From contig NC_052140.2 of the NCBI RefSeq assembly GCF_016086655.4, positions 9,796,001-9,860,000 of the forward strand: 64,000 bases of DNA. The letters are read 5' to 3'. Of the stretch, positions 23,042 to 35,832 are shown one piece after another. Position 1 is the stretch's first letter. Each line of letters begins with the position of its first letter. The position numbers and the translations under genes were made by a program. The notes under the pieces were generated by a model. The model ran no database searches. It was not told where the DNA came from and worked only from the letters and a program-made list of their open reading frames with translations. The DNA is from Lepeophtheirus salmonis (lineage: Eukaryota; Arthropoda; Copepoda; Siphonostomatoida; Caligidae).

Positions 23042-26000
23042 GGGTAGACAAGAAATCACATTAGTTATTTGCATTTTAATTGGAACACCCTATTACAACT
23101 AGTTACTACAATACATCTCGATAAGCTTCTATATTGAAATTGTAAGGATTTTTTCGTTTTACCCGGTACTTTAATTTTAAATTACACTAAAAAGTAAATT
23201 GTAAAGTACTTCAAATTCACCATAATATCACACATAATCTTGAATCCCATGGAGTTTAGTTTTTAATGGGGGGGGGCTTCATCCCAAAATTATCAAGTTT
23301 AAGTTTAATTATTTAAATGGTTAAAAATATATATACAGCAGGGTGTAAAAACAAAATCCAGCGCTTCAGATTTACGGATTTTCCCGGCATTTACGATGAA
23401 AAAAATGTGCAATGTTTTTTTTATGCAAATAATACATATAAAAGTTTTACTTTCTAGCCAAGACTCCACCACGGAGTCAACAACAGAAGATTTTAAGCAT
23501 AAAACAATTCAGAGGCAGAATGTAATTGTAGTACTCTCATAATTTTTGTGATTAACAAAATATAAATAGTAAATAAGCAATGTTGAGGCCTCAAAAATCA
23601 AGATCAAGGATATTTGTCTCCTTAGCTCTCCATTATGATTCAGATAGATTATTTCGACTAAAAGATTATTTTCAAGAAAAGCAATTTTCTATGCTAGTAA
23701 TATTCTGTGGTGAAATTTAATGATTTTTTTTCCAAAATCTATCTATTTTTGATGTTATTTTTTTAATTACTATAACCATTTCCTGAATAACTGTATCATG
23801 ATTTGCATAATATTTATATTTAATACCTAAAATAGAAAAGTTACTTTTTATAGAGTGTTAATGAATTTAGTTTATATAAAACTTTGAAAAATAATTAACT
23901 ATTTATGCTTCATATATTAAGAAGGGTTATGCTTGACATCAACACCATAACAAAATAAACTACTGTGGTATATGATGATTTTTTATGGTTAATGTTAAAT
24001 AGAAAATTTATTTTACAAAAAATAATATTAAAAAATATATTTTGTTAAATTTGCTTGCTTGATATGGAATTATATTTCAGTAAATTCATTTGCATATTTA
24101 ATTGTTTGAAATATGATACAAGTTAATTTTTTTTTTTCTAAATAAATTTATTTCGATCTACTTAAAAAAAACAATTATAAACTAATTGAAAATTTGTTCT
24201 CATCTGAATTATGTATAAAAAATAAATTTACTTATGTTTTTAGATCTTAAATATCGGTACAACTTGGATATTTTTTATTTATATAATATATCTTACAAAA
24301 TACTAGTCTAAGTCATCTTATTAGTTAAAATTACTTATTTATTATGTAATAACACTTTTAATATATCTATTATTAAAAAGATATTTAATAATTAATTTAT
24401 CCTCATCACAAGAAGAATATTAATTTTACATTTTCTAGCAATATTTAGTTCATTTCTGATTGCAATTGTTATGTATCATAAAAACATCGAAAAGTTCGCA
24501 TTCAATTTGGAAAAAAATAATTGCAACATTATACAAATTCAATTTTCTTTAGTGTTAAACTATTTATACAGTTAAACTAATACAGATTTCATAAAAAAGT
24601 TATAATGAATTTTAAATAACATTAGATAAACTACACACATTCTATTTGTCCACTTCAACAACAAAAACAAAATATTTACAAAGGAGTGGAAACCTAAGAC
24701 TAAACAACATGAAAAACAGAAATCTAAACAATGATATCTACTATTTATATGTTTAAAAATACTACTAAATTAAATTTTTTTAAACGTTATTTACTTTTTA
24801 ATAGGCAACACATTTTTGTGACAATTTACTACTTTAATTTTTGCAAAGAAATATGTTTAGATATTAATAGAGTAGTTATCAAATTCAAATGTTTCAACTA
24901 AATCAAGAGATTTTTTAATAGTATTCATATGAAGATGGATTATTTACATAACATATAAAACCATGTTTAAAATTATATACATTTTAATGACAATTTTGCA
25001 TCGTTAATTTGTGAAAAAATGTATGCATATTATATTTTAACAGAAAACTCATCAAATTCAATAGAATAACATTATGGTTCTGTACAAGTATTTCAAAAAA
25101 ATGAATAAATATCTACACAACAGATTTAGTGCGAGAACAAAAAAACACAGTCTTGAATAAAAATCAAAAAACTAGAAATTCCCATTTTTTAATTTTTACT
25201 TCAGAAATATAAATACAGTTCAATATTTTTAGACATTTATGAGAAACTTATAATTGTTATGGAACCCCTTTATTCTGGGCTGTGAAGAAATACTATGGAA
25301 ATTTATCTACAGTTAATTTACCTTTATTTTAAGTGTTAACTATAAGAGTAAATGATAATAATTCTTAATAGAGAATAAATATTGTTGACACTAATTTTAA
25401 TAAGAATCTTTTTAGCTCACTTTTGTGTTGAGTGTTTTGACGAGGTAATTATAATTATGTAGAAATGATAAAAGGTATTCATATTTTTGTGACAATATAT
25501 ATATTTATGCTTATTGTTATAGAAAATTCATCAAATTGAATTACTTTAACTTCTTTCCGTAAGTGAATATCATTTTTTGAGTTATTTTTACTATCAGTGT
25601 TAAACAGTAACTCAAATACTAAGGGAATTTTATAACATGATTCACTGTTAACAAAGACTCAAAAGAACACTTATTAATCTGAACTACATAAGATTTGCAG
25701 AGCAGCACGATATTATTTGTGATTAATAAGGTAAAAGCATCATTATTTCGTTTTTTATAAAAACTTATATTAAATATTAATTACTTTTTACGAACTTTTG
25801 GTACTCAACATGTACTTATTTGTTTTTTATGAGGTTAAGTGTGATATACAGAATATCAAATAAGCTTGTATTTTTTTCCAACACGTATTCTTTATTTAAA
25901 AAAAAAAAAGAAGGAAATTGACAAAAGAAACAATCGTTTTGAAGCAAACAAATTAGTCAAATTCTCCAATTAATTATTTAAAATTTGCCAAATTTCAAAA

Positions 26001-29000
26001 TAGTTTTCAAAAAATAGTATTTCAAATACAAAAATTTTCTAACGGTAACATAAATTTTGAACTGATTTGACGCACTTTATAACATTTGGTAAACAGAAAG
26101 TCCCAGTTCATTAACGAAAGAGTCATAGTAATTTACAAAAAAAAACAAAAAAAAAACCAAAAAAAAAAAAACCACAGCAGATATTTACTTAATTAATAAA
26201 AATATTTTTCTTACCGCAATGATCTCTTTTTTCATTATAAGATAGTTTTCATCTTTATTTTAAAGTGTAAGACATTTAATATATATCTTAAATAACTATT
26301 TTTTTTTCTATTTATGAAAAAAAATATGAGCGAAAAAAATGAATAATTGGCTATTTAAAGCAGATGGTTGACTGAGTGTGTTGATATGAAACTAAAGTAT
26401 AAGAAAACTGTTTTTCCCCTTCTCAATATTTTTTCTAACCGTCGCTCTTCCCCTCTTCAAAAACTACATACTTTCTTGCCTTTCAACCGAGCGAGCTACA
26501 ACTCCTATATATGTAAAAGTACATCATGTTTTTTATATTTAGTACAATATATAAAAGCAACATATTTTTTTTTATATAATAAAATGCATATATCATATTG
26601 TATTTGTGATTTGCTTGACATTAATTTGACAACTTTTTTCCTCTGCTCTTCCTCTATCTCTACAAATGAGTATATAAACTTTTTAAAGGTTGTACGACTC
26701 TTGTTTTTTTCAATCAGTTTTTCCTGATTTACTTTTTTAAATTAAATCAGAATTCAAGAGTAGTGTTAATTAAACTACTCAAAGCTTCTATTAACAGTAC
26801 TTACATCTCGCTATTATAGGTCATAAATGTGTTTGTTTATTGATGACGTAAATAATCAAATTGACTTTAATACTTGTATAAAAAAATAAATGAATTCATT
26901 AGAACAATTGGTTAAAATCAATATATTTTGTCGAAAAGATCCATTTAAATCATCGATAAACTAAAACGTTTACTTAAATAATGTGCATCTCTATTGGTAT
27001 TACATGTCAGACTAATAAAAAATAAATTTATATATTTATTTTTGACTAATGTTTATCACCTTGGCAATAAAAACATTTCCTATATAACAATTGGACACGA
27101 CAATTTTAATTATTTTATCCACATTTTTGACAATTTTCCTACTAGAGTGTGGTGCATCTTTGTCATCAAAATTACTAAAACAAAATTGAGAAAACCACAG
27201 CGTGACTGGCTATTACAATATTAGAACCATTTATACAATCTACATATTTTCCTACTTGGCTTGGATTTTGGCTATGTAAAGTAAAGATGTAAAATATGGC
27301 TATTTTTTTTACTGGTCTCTATTTTTGACTTGCACTCAAACATTAATTAGTCAAACCATCATTCAACTGACCAAAAGTAGTCTTTTTTAATACGAAATCT
27401 CATCTTTCTAACGCTTTCCAGTGTAAACTTATCAAACGTATACAATGTAAGATACACATAACTAAAGCCATCCATTGTAAAAATTATGGAATTTATTTAG
27501 TACACCTAATATCTTCTTCCCATAAGGTTTCGTCGTGAGTTATACTACTGGTATGTAACAAATAATATACATAAAAACAGTTTTCCTTTTAATGATAAAA
27601 AATCCCTTTGTAAGGATCTGTGTAAGTAATTATTTTCTTTCAATTAGATAATTTATTCCTACAATACATTCAATTTCTTACGACTGGAAGTACCATAAGC
27701 TAAGTTGATAATCCAGTAGAGAATAACGCGTGCAAGGAGAAGAGGGGAGAAAGACTTATGGTATCATTGTTTAAAATACTGTGATTATACTGTGAAATAA
27801 TGGGATTATCAGCTGTCTGCTTTATTATGATTTTGAGGGTATAACAAAAGTATTTATTAGCAAAATGTGTAATGAAGATATACTACGTATAATTGACTTA
27901 GACGTTTTTTATCATTTACAGTAGATTTGAAAACGTCACACTTCTAGAAATTGTAATTAATTATGAACCATATTCTCAGAATAATAACGAATGAAACGAC
28001 AAAGTAGAGTATTTCGAAATATATTTGAAGTTCCAAGTTTAAAAAAAAGGCTTAATTTAAATACAATATACATACTAAAAAATAAACCATCATACATTTA
28101 TATTAAATATACAAAATTAAACAATTAGAATCATATAACTAACAATAAAAATTAATAATTATTAACACAGAATATTGAAATAATAAATTGATCCAAATAA
28201 TATTTTCTTGTTCTGACATCGGAATTCAGTTATATATGTCATAACTCTAGGTTGCGAAACACAAGCCAGACGTGGAGTTTAATCAAAAAGATAATCACGC
28301 CTTTTCTCAATGTGAAATTGTTATGTACAATTTTGTACAGGAGATATATCTCTACTGATGAGATCTAAATAATTATTAATAATAATGTACATGTCAAAAT
28401 TATAAAATTAGATAATAAATATACAAATAAAAAAAAGTTAGAATTATCGTAAAGATTTAGTGCAAAAGCTAATAATGTAGTAATGTCGGGCGATATTACT
28501 CCTTATTAAGAGCCAGTAATTTATTCTTATATAACAACATACTATTATCATGAAGGTTACAAATAATTGCTACTTATAATGCTACACACAATGCAACTAC
28601 CCCCATTGTGATGATCATTTAAGCAGTTGTTTTTGCCTATTATGAGTTTTTTTGAAAACCGTTTCTTATAGCTTATCAACCATGGAGTGGCTTAATCATT
28701 AAGTGATACAAAATTAATATTTATGGACTATGTAATATTGGAAAACCCATTGATTATACCCAGGTCTTTAAGTGAAGAAATTAGTGTCAGACAAACTAGT
28801 TGCAAACCATCCAATGCAACTACCCCCGTTGTTATTACCATTTAATGAGTTGTGTTATTATTAATGATATTTTTAGCTAAAATATAGTCATATTTTTTGG
28901 TCAGATTTAAAAAAAATGAATACTTACTGTTAAATAGTACAAAATTCAGAGTTCCATTTCGAAATTTGTAAATATTTTATACTTTTACTAATAACTTTGA

Positions 29001-29958
29001 TCGTAATTTGGTGTGGATAACTCAAAACATGCTTAAAAATTACATCATCTTCACAATTCACCATGGTGGAATTTCTATAAATGACATAATTACCAACATT
29101 GTACATTAACTTAATGATGGTTCCTCGGGAAGGGACAGGTTTACCCATGTATCTCTCCATAATTTTTTTGAACATAGGATAATTAGCAATGGATAAGAAT
29201 ATATTACATGCAATAAGCATCTTTGTGAAATCAGAGTTAAAGTCTGACTTGAAGTATTCATTATTAACTTGATTTTATAGATGAATATCTATGCTCTTGA
29301 TATGAGATTAGGATAATGAGTGGAATTAAATTCTAGACAGGGGACTATAGGCACATTTATATCGACAAATTCGACAAACCATCTGTTTCTCGTCTGGTAG
29401 GTATTTCCAAATTACTGGGCCTCCATTTCCAGAAATCCAGATAGAAGGAGACTTTATTTTAGGTGTTTTATTCAGTTCCCTATCGACTATTAGTATTTAA
29501 TATTAGATAGCTTGTTGAAGGAGTGGAAGAACTAGACGGACAGAAAAAGTCCAAAGAAGTAGGCATTGGTTAAGAATACCTCATGGCCAGAGTGATCCCA
29601 AGACAAATGATTTTTCTACTAATGACTAAATTCTTTTAAATGAGTCAAGCTTGTCTTCTGCGATTGGTTTACGTGTGAGTCAGCCCCTTTCTTTCATCCT
29701 GAGTGGGAACCATTGTGATCATTAGTGGGCATCCTGGTTGGACGAATTTTTGATTTGGGTATCTTTGTTTGGGGAGGCGTTGGCAGAAAAAAAAGGTTTT
29801 ACTCCTACATTTAGCTGAATGTGAAGTCCAACAATGGTTAATACATTAAAAATTATATAGAAGGGAGATGATAATGACTTTTAAACTATTATCAGAGCAA
29901 CGTCCGAGGCTCTTTCTCCTTAGGAATCTGTGCTCTTCAAAAGGTACAGCCTTTCTGA
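23042..29958. other. 7 kb very AT-rich gene-free stretch
   Basis: This is the emptiest part of the window. It holds T-, A- and TA-runs, an A-rich tract broken by single C bases at 26138-26172, a G run at 23267-23276, and a diverged 40 bp direct repeat (28591-28630 and 28814-28852). TACAGCAGGGTGTAAAAAC near 23334 looks like a transposon end, but no partner was found. The frame at 26368-26727 (119 codons) is rich in F, S, L and Y and looks like chance translation of TC-rich DNA. Confidence 0.5.
28591..28852 (+). repeat. Diverged 40 bp direct repeat
   Basis: ATGCAACTACCCCCATTGTG starts the first copy (28591-28630). The second (28814-28852) begins ATGCAACTACCCCCGTTGTT. Both end near AGTTGT. The roughly 180 bp between is not repeated. 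This may be an old duplication or two ends of a small element. Confidence 0.45.
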
Positions 29959-30107
29959 TATAATGCAAGTTTAAAGTGAGACTATAGATGCTTTTGTCAC
30001 AAGACACATAGGCCAGGCCAAATTTGGAAAATTTACGTTGAAATTTGGCCTGGCCTCTGTGTCGTGTGACAAAAGCATCTATAGTCTCACTTTAAACTTG
30101 CATTATA
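29959..30107. repeat. Near-perfect 149 bp hairpin (67 bp arms)
   Basis: The left arm 29959-30025 and right arm 30041-30107 are inverted copies with two mismatches, around a 15-base loop. The right arm begins AAATTTGGCCTGGCCTCTGT. Read on the plus strand, the right arm continues a gag-like frame (FGLASVSCDKSIYSLTLNL), so the left arm is probably an inverted copy of a piece of the retrotransposon. The near identity means it arose recently or is maintained. Transcription through it would give a long double-stranded RNA stem. Confidence 0.9.
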
Positions 30108-30430
30108 AAATTTATTCCAGGACGAAATTACTATGGGTTCCATTCTGAAACATACCTCAACTCATAATTTTCCATTAATCAGTCTTGCAGAAAAGTTTGT
30201 TCTCAATAGTAGTGAGATTGAGCAGAAAGCAACAACGGGCAGAATTTATAACAGACATCCAAGAAGTAGACCCCCAAGCCAGAGTATCTTCCTCCTGAAA
30301 ACAAATGTTTACTTTGTAAAAGTAAAAATGGATTATGAAAAAATGATTTCCCGTTGAGTACCAGGAAATGTTCGAGGGGTGGCGTAACAGGACATTTTGC
30401 AGTAGGCTGCAAATCATCAGTCATGTAACT
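30042..30430 (+). pseudogene. Ty3/gypsy gag fragment with zinc knuckle
   Basis: The first frame gives FGLASVSCDKSIYSLTLNL, similar to the conserved gag segment of gypsy elements. Further on, CLLCKSKNG and GGVTGHFAVGCKS form a decayed CCHC zinc knuckle of the nucleocapsid. Frame changes separate the pieces; one open frame covers 30133-30357. Gag would coat the element's RNA. The reverse transcriptase remnant follows 400 bases downstream, in the order expected for a gag-pol element. Confidence 0.5.
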
Positions 30431-30840
30431 TTCAGCCATTATTTTTCATGTAGCTACGGTTTTGAGGATAGAGCCTAAGCTTATTTTGAGATTAAGGGTA
30501 AAAAAAAATCAAGTTTTTCTTGAATCTGGGTCCCAATGCCAACATACTTCCTGTTAAATTTGTAAAATTTGATCGTTCAAATGTGAACCCTGGTTCGTGA
30601 GGGGTGTTTGGAAGTAATATAGTTCTCTATGGATGGAAAAAATACTGTTAGGAGTTGTTGTAACCCAGGTGGGCAAACCTATTCTTGGGTTTCGATACTA
30701 TATTGATTTTGGTATGGTGAGGCTGCAGAACCATCCAAATTTGGGTCACTCTCTGGATTTACAAAATCAATTATGGAACCTTTGATGAAAACTAATTTTC
30801 AGTAGTATTTAAAGATGAGGTAAACCAGGTTTACTTGAAA

Positions 30841-31275
30841 GATGGGGCTAGTACGTTCTATATTAAGGAAAACCTCGTACGACTTGCCCTCCGTGAGAAA
30901 GTTAATGAAAATATACTGGACATGGTCGTAGGGGAACATTAAGTCGTGTAGAATCAGCTGAATGGGTGTCTCCTATTGTGTCAATACTGAAGCCAGACGG
31001 AAAAGTCAGGATTTGTGCTGTCTTTACTTATACTATTTTTTCCGTGATGAATACACAATTATATCAGCTTCTGCACTCTAAGGAGGTATTTGCAAATTTC
31101 TTCACAAAGTTGGATTTCCCAAGGTGCAGGTGGAATATGCTCTCAATGGTGAGTCTACGGAGAACTTCGTTATCGATATACATTTTCAAACCTGGAAAAG
31201 GGATACCAGGTGTTCTGTCGGCGAATTATCTTGATATGCTATTCTACTTTCCACGTTTGACTATGCAATATAACA
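30841..31275 (+). pseudogene. Ty3/gypsy reverse transcriptase fragment
   Basis: Motifs in order are DGASTFYIKENLVRLALREK (the segment before the fingers of gypsy RT), a frame change, then VESAEWVSPIVSILKPDG, KVRIC and FFTKLDF. These match the standard gypsy order W-A-S-P-I-V, K-P-D-G, R-I-C and T-K-L-D. The first catalytic Asp of the palm (TKLD) remains. The YVDD region, RNase H and integrase are not found before the sequence loses similarity near 31275. At least one stop and one shift occur. It is a short inactive remnant. No matching LTR pair was seen. Confidence 0.7.
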
Positions 31276-33894
31276 TATCAAATCAACAAACAATATAACT
31301 GGTGATGGCTCTGCCAAGACTTCATGTTGATGGAATTATGCCGGAATAAGATCCCAAGAACGTGTTGGTGGTAAAATCCCTTTCTCAGTCAGAAACAGCC
31401 AAGTCGTCTATCCTCGGTAATATGTCTCAGGACAGGGAACTACTCAAGTAATTGAAGCCGTCAGAACCGAAGACTGGAAAGATGTGATATTTGTTTATAT
31501 AAATGTACTCAACAGTGTCTTTTTTGTACGTACGTAACCATCGTATGCCTGTACTACTGAATTGCTTATATCTCGAGAATAAAACCTACTTCTTTTTAAT
31601 CCTTCACGGGTCCATATTTATGCCTTAATTTGCGAAGAACTATTTTACATTCCAACTTAAAACATAACAATAATGACTCTTTAAAAATTCAACTCTTCAA
31701 TTTTTGCTTCAAAATCCTTAAAAAATATGATTTATAATAAGATTTGATCTCATCTTGTAGTTAAAATGTTGAAATATTAAAATTGTTGATTAATTAAAAT
31801 ATATATATATATATATTAAAAGTAGAAATTTTGGATAACCTCAACTACTAAAACTATCTAAATCTCTAAACAATATAAATGTATAAAAAATTTGACGTTT
31901 GGAATGGTGAAAATCATACGTCCAATGAATTAAAATATTTAATTATGTGCTAAATAATAAATCATCATATTTGAAGTTGAAATAAACGAGATAATATTAT
32001 TTTGGATACATTTAATCAAAAATGTCATTCGTAATTTCAAGCAAAGACAGGTCAAATGAAAAGATGGCAACCCATTCATTTACCCACTATTTTCTCTCTT
32101 TTTTCTACTTGTGACTAACCTTAAAAACAATTAGTGGGCCATTTTAAATAGCAAAAGCACGGAAATGGGACTGTGGTGTATCGATTGTTAATAAATGCTG
32201 CAGAAGACTGTAGATCATAGGTTTTAACAGAGATCCTAAAATGGTACAACTACTAATATAAAAAAATTTGATCAGGTATGAAATGACCACATCCTACACA
32301 TACAAGTTTGTTCTGTTGATTGAAAATTGAGAGCACTTTTTCTTCCTCTGTACGTCGTCCTTTAGACAGTTGCTAAACAGAGTGGAGGAGATTGTACAAC
32401 AAAAATGGAACAACAAAATCACTAAGGGTGAGTGCTTTTGTTGAACCTGGTCTATTCGACGAGGAATGTTTTGAATAGTCATATTAATAACCAAAATAAA
32501 TACAATTATATACGTTGAAAGAACTAAAAAAATAAAAAGATACGAATATAATAGAACACTGCGTACTTAAATAGTCAACTAACACATATTTACATTTTTT
32601 ATAATCAAATATTTATATTGATAAAATTGTACATTCAGATCTTGTTCAAGGAAGGATTTTTATTTATGTTTATTTAAAAAAAAAATTACAAAAATTGGTT
32701 CTTTATACATAACTTGTTTCTACGGAATAAATAAATGATTGATTGAAAAAGAAAGTAAAACGAACAAATTTCTGAATTGGAAAGATTTATACGTTTTACA
32801 AGGTTTATTTGTATGTGGATAAATGTTTTTTAAATAATCTAATCTTCCTTTTTCCATCTTTTTATCGTTATATATTTCATTTTAAATTTAAATTGACATC
32901 TTTAAGCATAGTTTCTTTTACAGATCGACAAGTCTTTGGAATACAATACCATTTTGCATTCACCAAGGTAGTGAACCTTACAAAAATTTTATTTAATTCT
33001 TTTTGTGTGTAACACGTATATAATGTAAATTGTACATTTGTGGTTTGATATATTCTGTTGTTTTTTTTTTTTTCGTTGCACAGTCACGTTATTTAAAAAA
33101 AAAATCACATAAAATATTTAATCATATACAATTAATTTAAATTTTTTGGTTTATTTGCCTGTGGTTAAGTAGTATTTTGTTTATTTTTTAAATCTGACTC
33201 AAACTAATAAAAATTGTCCAAAAAAAAATAAAACCAATTTAATTTTTCAAAATAAAGAACTAATGTTTTTTTTTTGCTTTCAATCAGATTTTTTTATATT
33301 AAGTTATATAAGAATGAAAAAAATAGTATTGTAGTCACTCTATTAAGTGTTCAAGCCGATTAAGTTAAATATCTGTCATTTTTAGAATGGGAAAAAATCA
33401 TTAGTCTGTATATATTCCTATAAAATCAAGTGATTTTTAGCCACTCATACCCATACAAAAATACATATTTTGATTTTTTTAAATTTAATTTCCTCAAACT
33501 TAATATATATTCCTTTCAAAATTTGACTAATACTTAAAAACTATTATAAAACTAAAATAAAATTCTTTGTAATAACGAAATATGTTGCGATCAACACTTT
33601 TATAATTAAATATACAATATTATATTTTGTTGACTTGTCTATTTAATAATTATATCAAAATATTTATCTATCGTGGGATCAAATCTTTAGAAACACAGAG
33701 TGGATGACCTTAAAAAAATACTGTTTAGAATTTGGGGATCAATTTTTTAACCAAAGAAAAAAAAATCAAAAAATATATTTCCAATCTTAAATTTTTTCCA
33801 AAAAATTTAAATATTATAACTATATCGAGATGATTTTTTTTATGAAATTTCAAATATCAATATTTTTATTAATTTCAAAAATTAGTTACCTTTC
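31276..33894. other. AT-rich stretch; possible retroelement tail
   Basis: 31300-31600 is less AT-rich and ends with GAGAATAAAACC, which might be the poly(A) region of a lost LTR, but no second LTR copy supports it. 31797-31820 is a TA run. The rest shows nothing recognisable. Confidence 0.4.
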
Positions 33895-34130
33895 TCATGC
33901 TCTTCAAAGGGCTCCGTCTATCTTTTCCTTAACCGAGTCCAAAAGGCTGACGACCGAATTTTTTTGAGACCACCGCTGCCAGGACTCCTTAGGAGACTCA
34001 GGACATCCTTTTTCAGCTTTTCACCTTGAAGACGAGCCTCTCAGAGCAGGTGACCATCCTCACATTTTTCTGCCAACTTGACATGGGCGCTGATAAAGTC
34101 CCTCTTGATGGTATCACGAATGTTGTTGTT
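33895..34130 (-). other. GC-richer island with unassigned coding-like frame
   Basis: About 230 bases here are clearly richer in G and C than the flanks. On the minus strand one frame reads IRDTIKRDFISAHVKLAEKC, then EDGHLL and, after a stop, EARLQGEKLKKDVLSLL. The composition looks coding, but I recognise no family. It could be an exon, a pseudogene or part of a transposon. Confidence 0.25.
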
Positions 34131-34904
34131 TTTTTGAAATACTATAAATGGATTATAAAATAATTTCATGTAATTTAAAATAGTTTAAAATAAAGAGTAC
34201 GAGCTCTAAATAAGTTTAAATCCTACTGCACAACCAACTGCCAGAAACTGTGTACTTACTTTTTTAAAGCATTTCTAACCCTTTTGCATCGACGGGACAT
34301 TGGTGTACCTTATTTTATTCATTCGTCCTTGCATTATTTTTCATTATATTTAAGACATTTTTAAATTATTAGAAACAGTTATAGTAGATCTCTGAAATTT
34401 ATAAAAAACATTTTATTATAGGACATTATATTCTTCCTATCTGAGTCTTCAAGCTATGTCAGCTTTTGAAGTTCCATTAAATCTCATTCTATGTATAATA
34501 TGCTTTTCATGTATGAATAATTTCTATTTTTTATTGATTGTTTAATATTTGTATAGTATAAGGAGTATTTGTTGAAAATTGTGCTCTGTTTTGCTGAAAA
34601 ATGTAAATGTTATGTCAGTTGAAAATTGTTGGGACACTGGTGTGCCTCTGGGTTTGAAAGGTTACTTCTTTTTTTATTTATTAGATTTTAAAATTTGTTC
34701 AGGATGAGACATGTATCTTTGATTTTTGTCCTTTTGGAGTATTCATATAAAAATTAATTTTATTAGTAGGCAGATTAAAAAGTAATACATATATATACAA
34801 ATATTATTAAAATACTTTATTATTGCAATTAAAAATGTTCATAAATGGAATAAAAAAACCCCAAGAATAAGATATTTTAACTTTCTTAGCAACACTATTA
34901 GTAA
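34131..34904. other. AT-rich stretch without features
   Basis: No recognisable content. Confidence 0.55.
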
Positions 34905-35262
34905 CCAAATTTATAGGATTTTAGACAAAGCAGACAGTGCTGATGAAGAGGACATTGGTAATTCTTTAAATGATTTTGATACTTAAGTTATAGCTGAAGA
35001 AGAGGTTACCACAGAAACGAATGCAAGATGATTCATTGCCTCCTGAAGCCAACGTTCACATTGTTACTATGATACTTACAAATTTTCAACTTGATGATAA
35101 TCTCAAAGATAATTACAGTGATAAAAAATATAATCTAAGACCACTGATAGTTTATCTGAAGGGAATGTTCACAAAAATATTGTACGATAATTGTTCAGTT
35201 CTACAACCAAGGCATGGGGTAATCAATCTCATAGATCAAAGAACTGCGTCATACCTCTAAGA
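34905..35262 (+). pseudogene. piggyBac-like transposase fragment
   Basis: An acidic run (LDKADSADEEDIGNSLNDF, then VIAEEEV), then DSLPPEANV, resembles the acidic N-terminus of piggyBac transposases. Next comes DKKYNLRPLIVYLKGMF, close to the K-I-R-P-L-x-x-x-L-N-x-x-F segment of the DDE_Tnp_1_7 domain. The two parts are much closer together than in an intact protein of 500-600 residues, so a large middle section is deleted. Two stops and a frame change occur. The Asp triad cannot be identified. The assignment rests on two short segments, so it is moderate. Confidence 0.45.
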
Positions 35263-35434
35263 TTCAGTTAGCAACACAATTTTATCTAAGAATCTTCTTC
35301 TATCGTCTAGATTATTTTTACTATATTGTTTATAGGATTAAATATCCAAGTAGTTTATCGCTTCTTCACTTCCAAGCTGTAATACATAAGAATCTAATTA
35401 AATATTATGAAGCGTGTAAGAGGGCAACCCCATT

Positions 35435-35458
35435 GTCTAGACCAGGGGTGGGCAATTT
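35435..35458. repeat. hAT element terminus with NTCTAGAN target
   Basis: CAGGGGTGGGCAATTTTTTT (35443 on) is a classic hAT end. The 8 bases before it, GTCTAGAC (35435-35442), fit the NTCTAGAN target duplication known for Charlie-like hAT elements. This is the end downstream of the transposase stop. The partner terminus and second duplication, expected beyond 37245, were not found. Confidence 0.65.
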
Positions 35459-35832
35459 TTTTATATCAGGGCGTATGATCAAATTAAACACTTCTAGAGG
35501 GCCACGTCGACAATATTTTACTTAAATTTTGCTCAATATTTGATACACCGTAAGATACATAATAAAAATTTCATTTAACTTTACTTAACTTTGTTAAAAG
35601 CAGATTACTTTTATTGTTTTATTTAAACTCTTAATGCTTCAATATTTATATTAGGCTATGTGAAATTAAAATAAGAAAATAAAAACAATAATTGAATCGC
35701 TGTAAATTTATATTTAACTTGTTCACACTTTAACATTGTTCCACAAACAAGGAAAAACAACCAAGAACTTCACAAGTTTATAGAAATACTGCAATAAAAC
35801 AAACAATAACTTGTTTTGTTTTCCACCTCATA

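Noticed and set aside
23334..23352. Transposon-like end TACAGCAGGGTGTAAAAAC
   Set aside because: No inverted partner within several kilobases.
26368..26727. 119-codon open frame
   Set aside because: Composition is dominated by F, S, L, Y and I from TC-rich low-complexity DNA, with no domain and no supporting context.
31300..31620. Possible 3' LTR of the gypsy element
   Set aside because: It has AATAAA and lower AT content, but no second copy upstream of gag, so an LTR pair cannot be shown.
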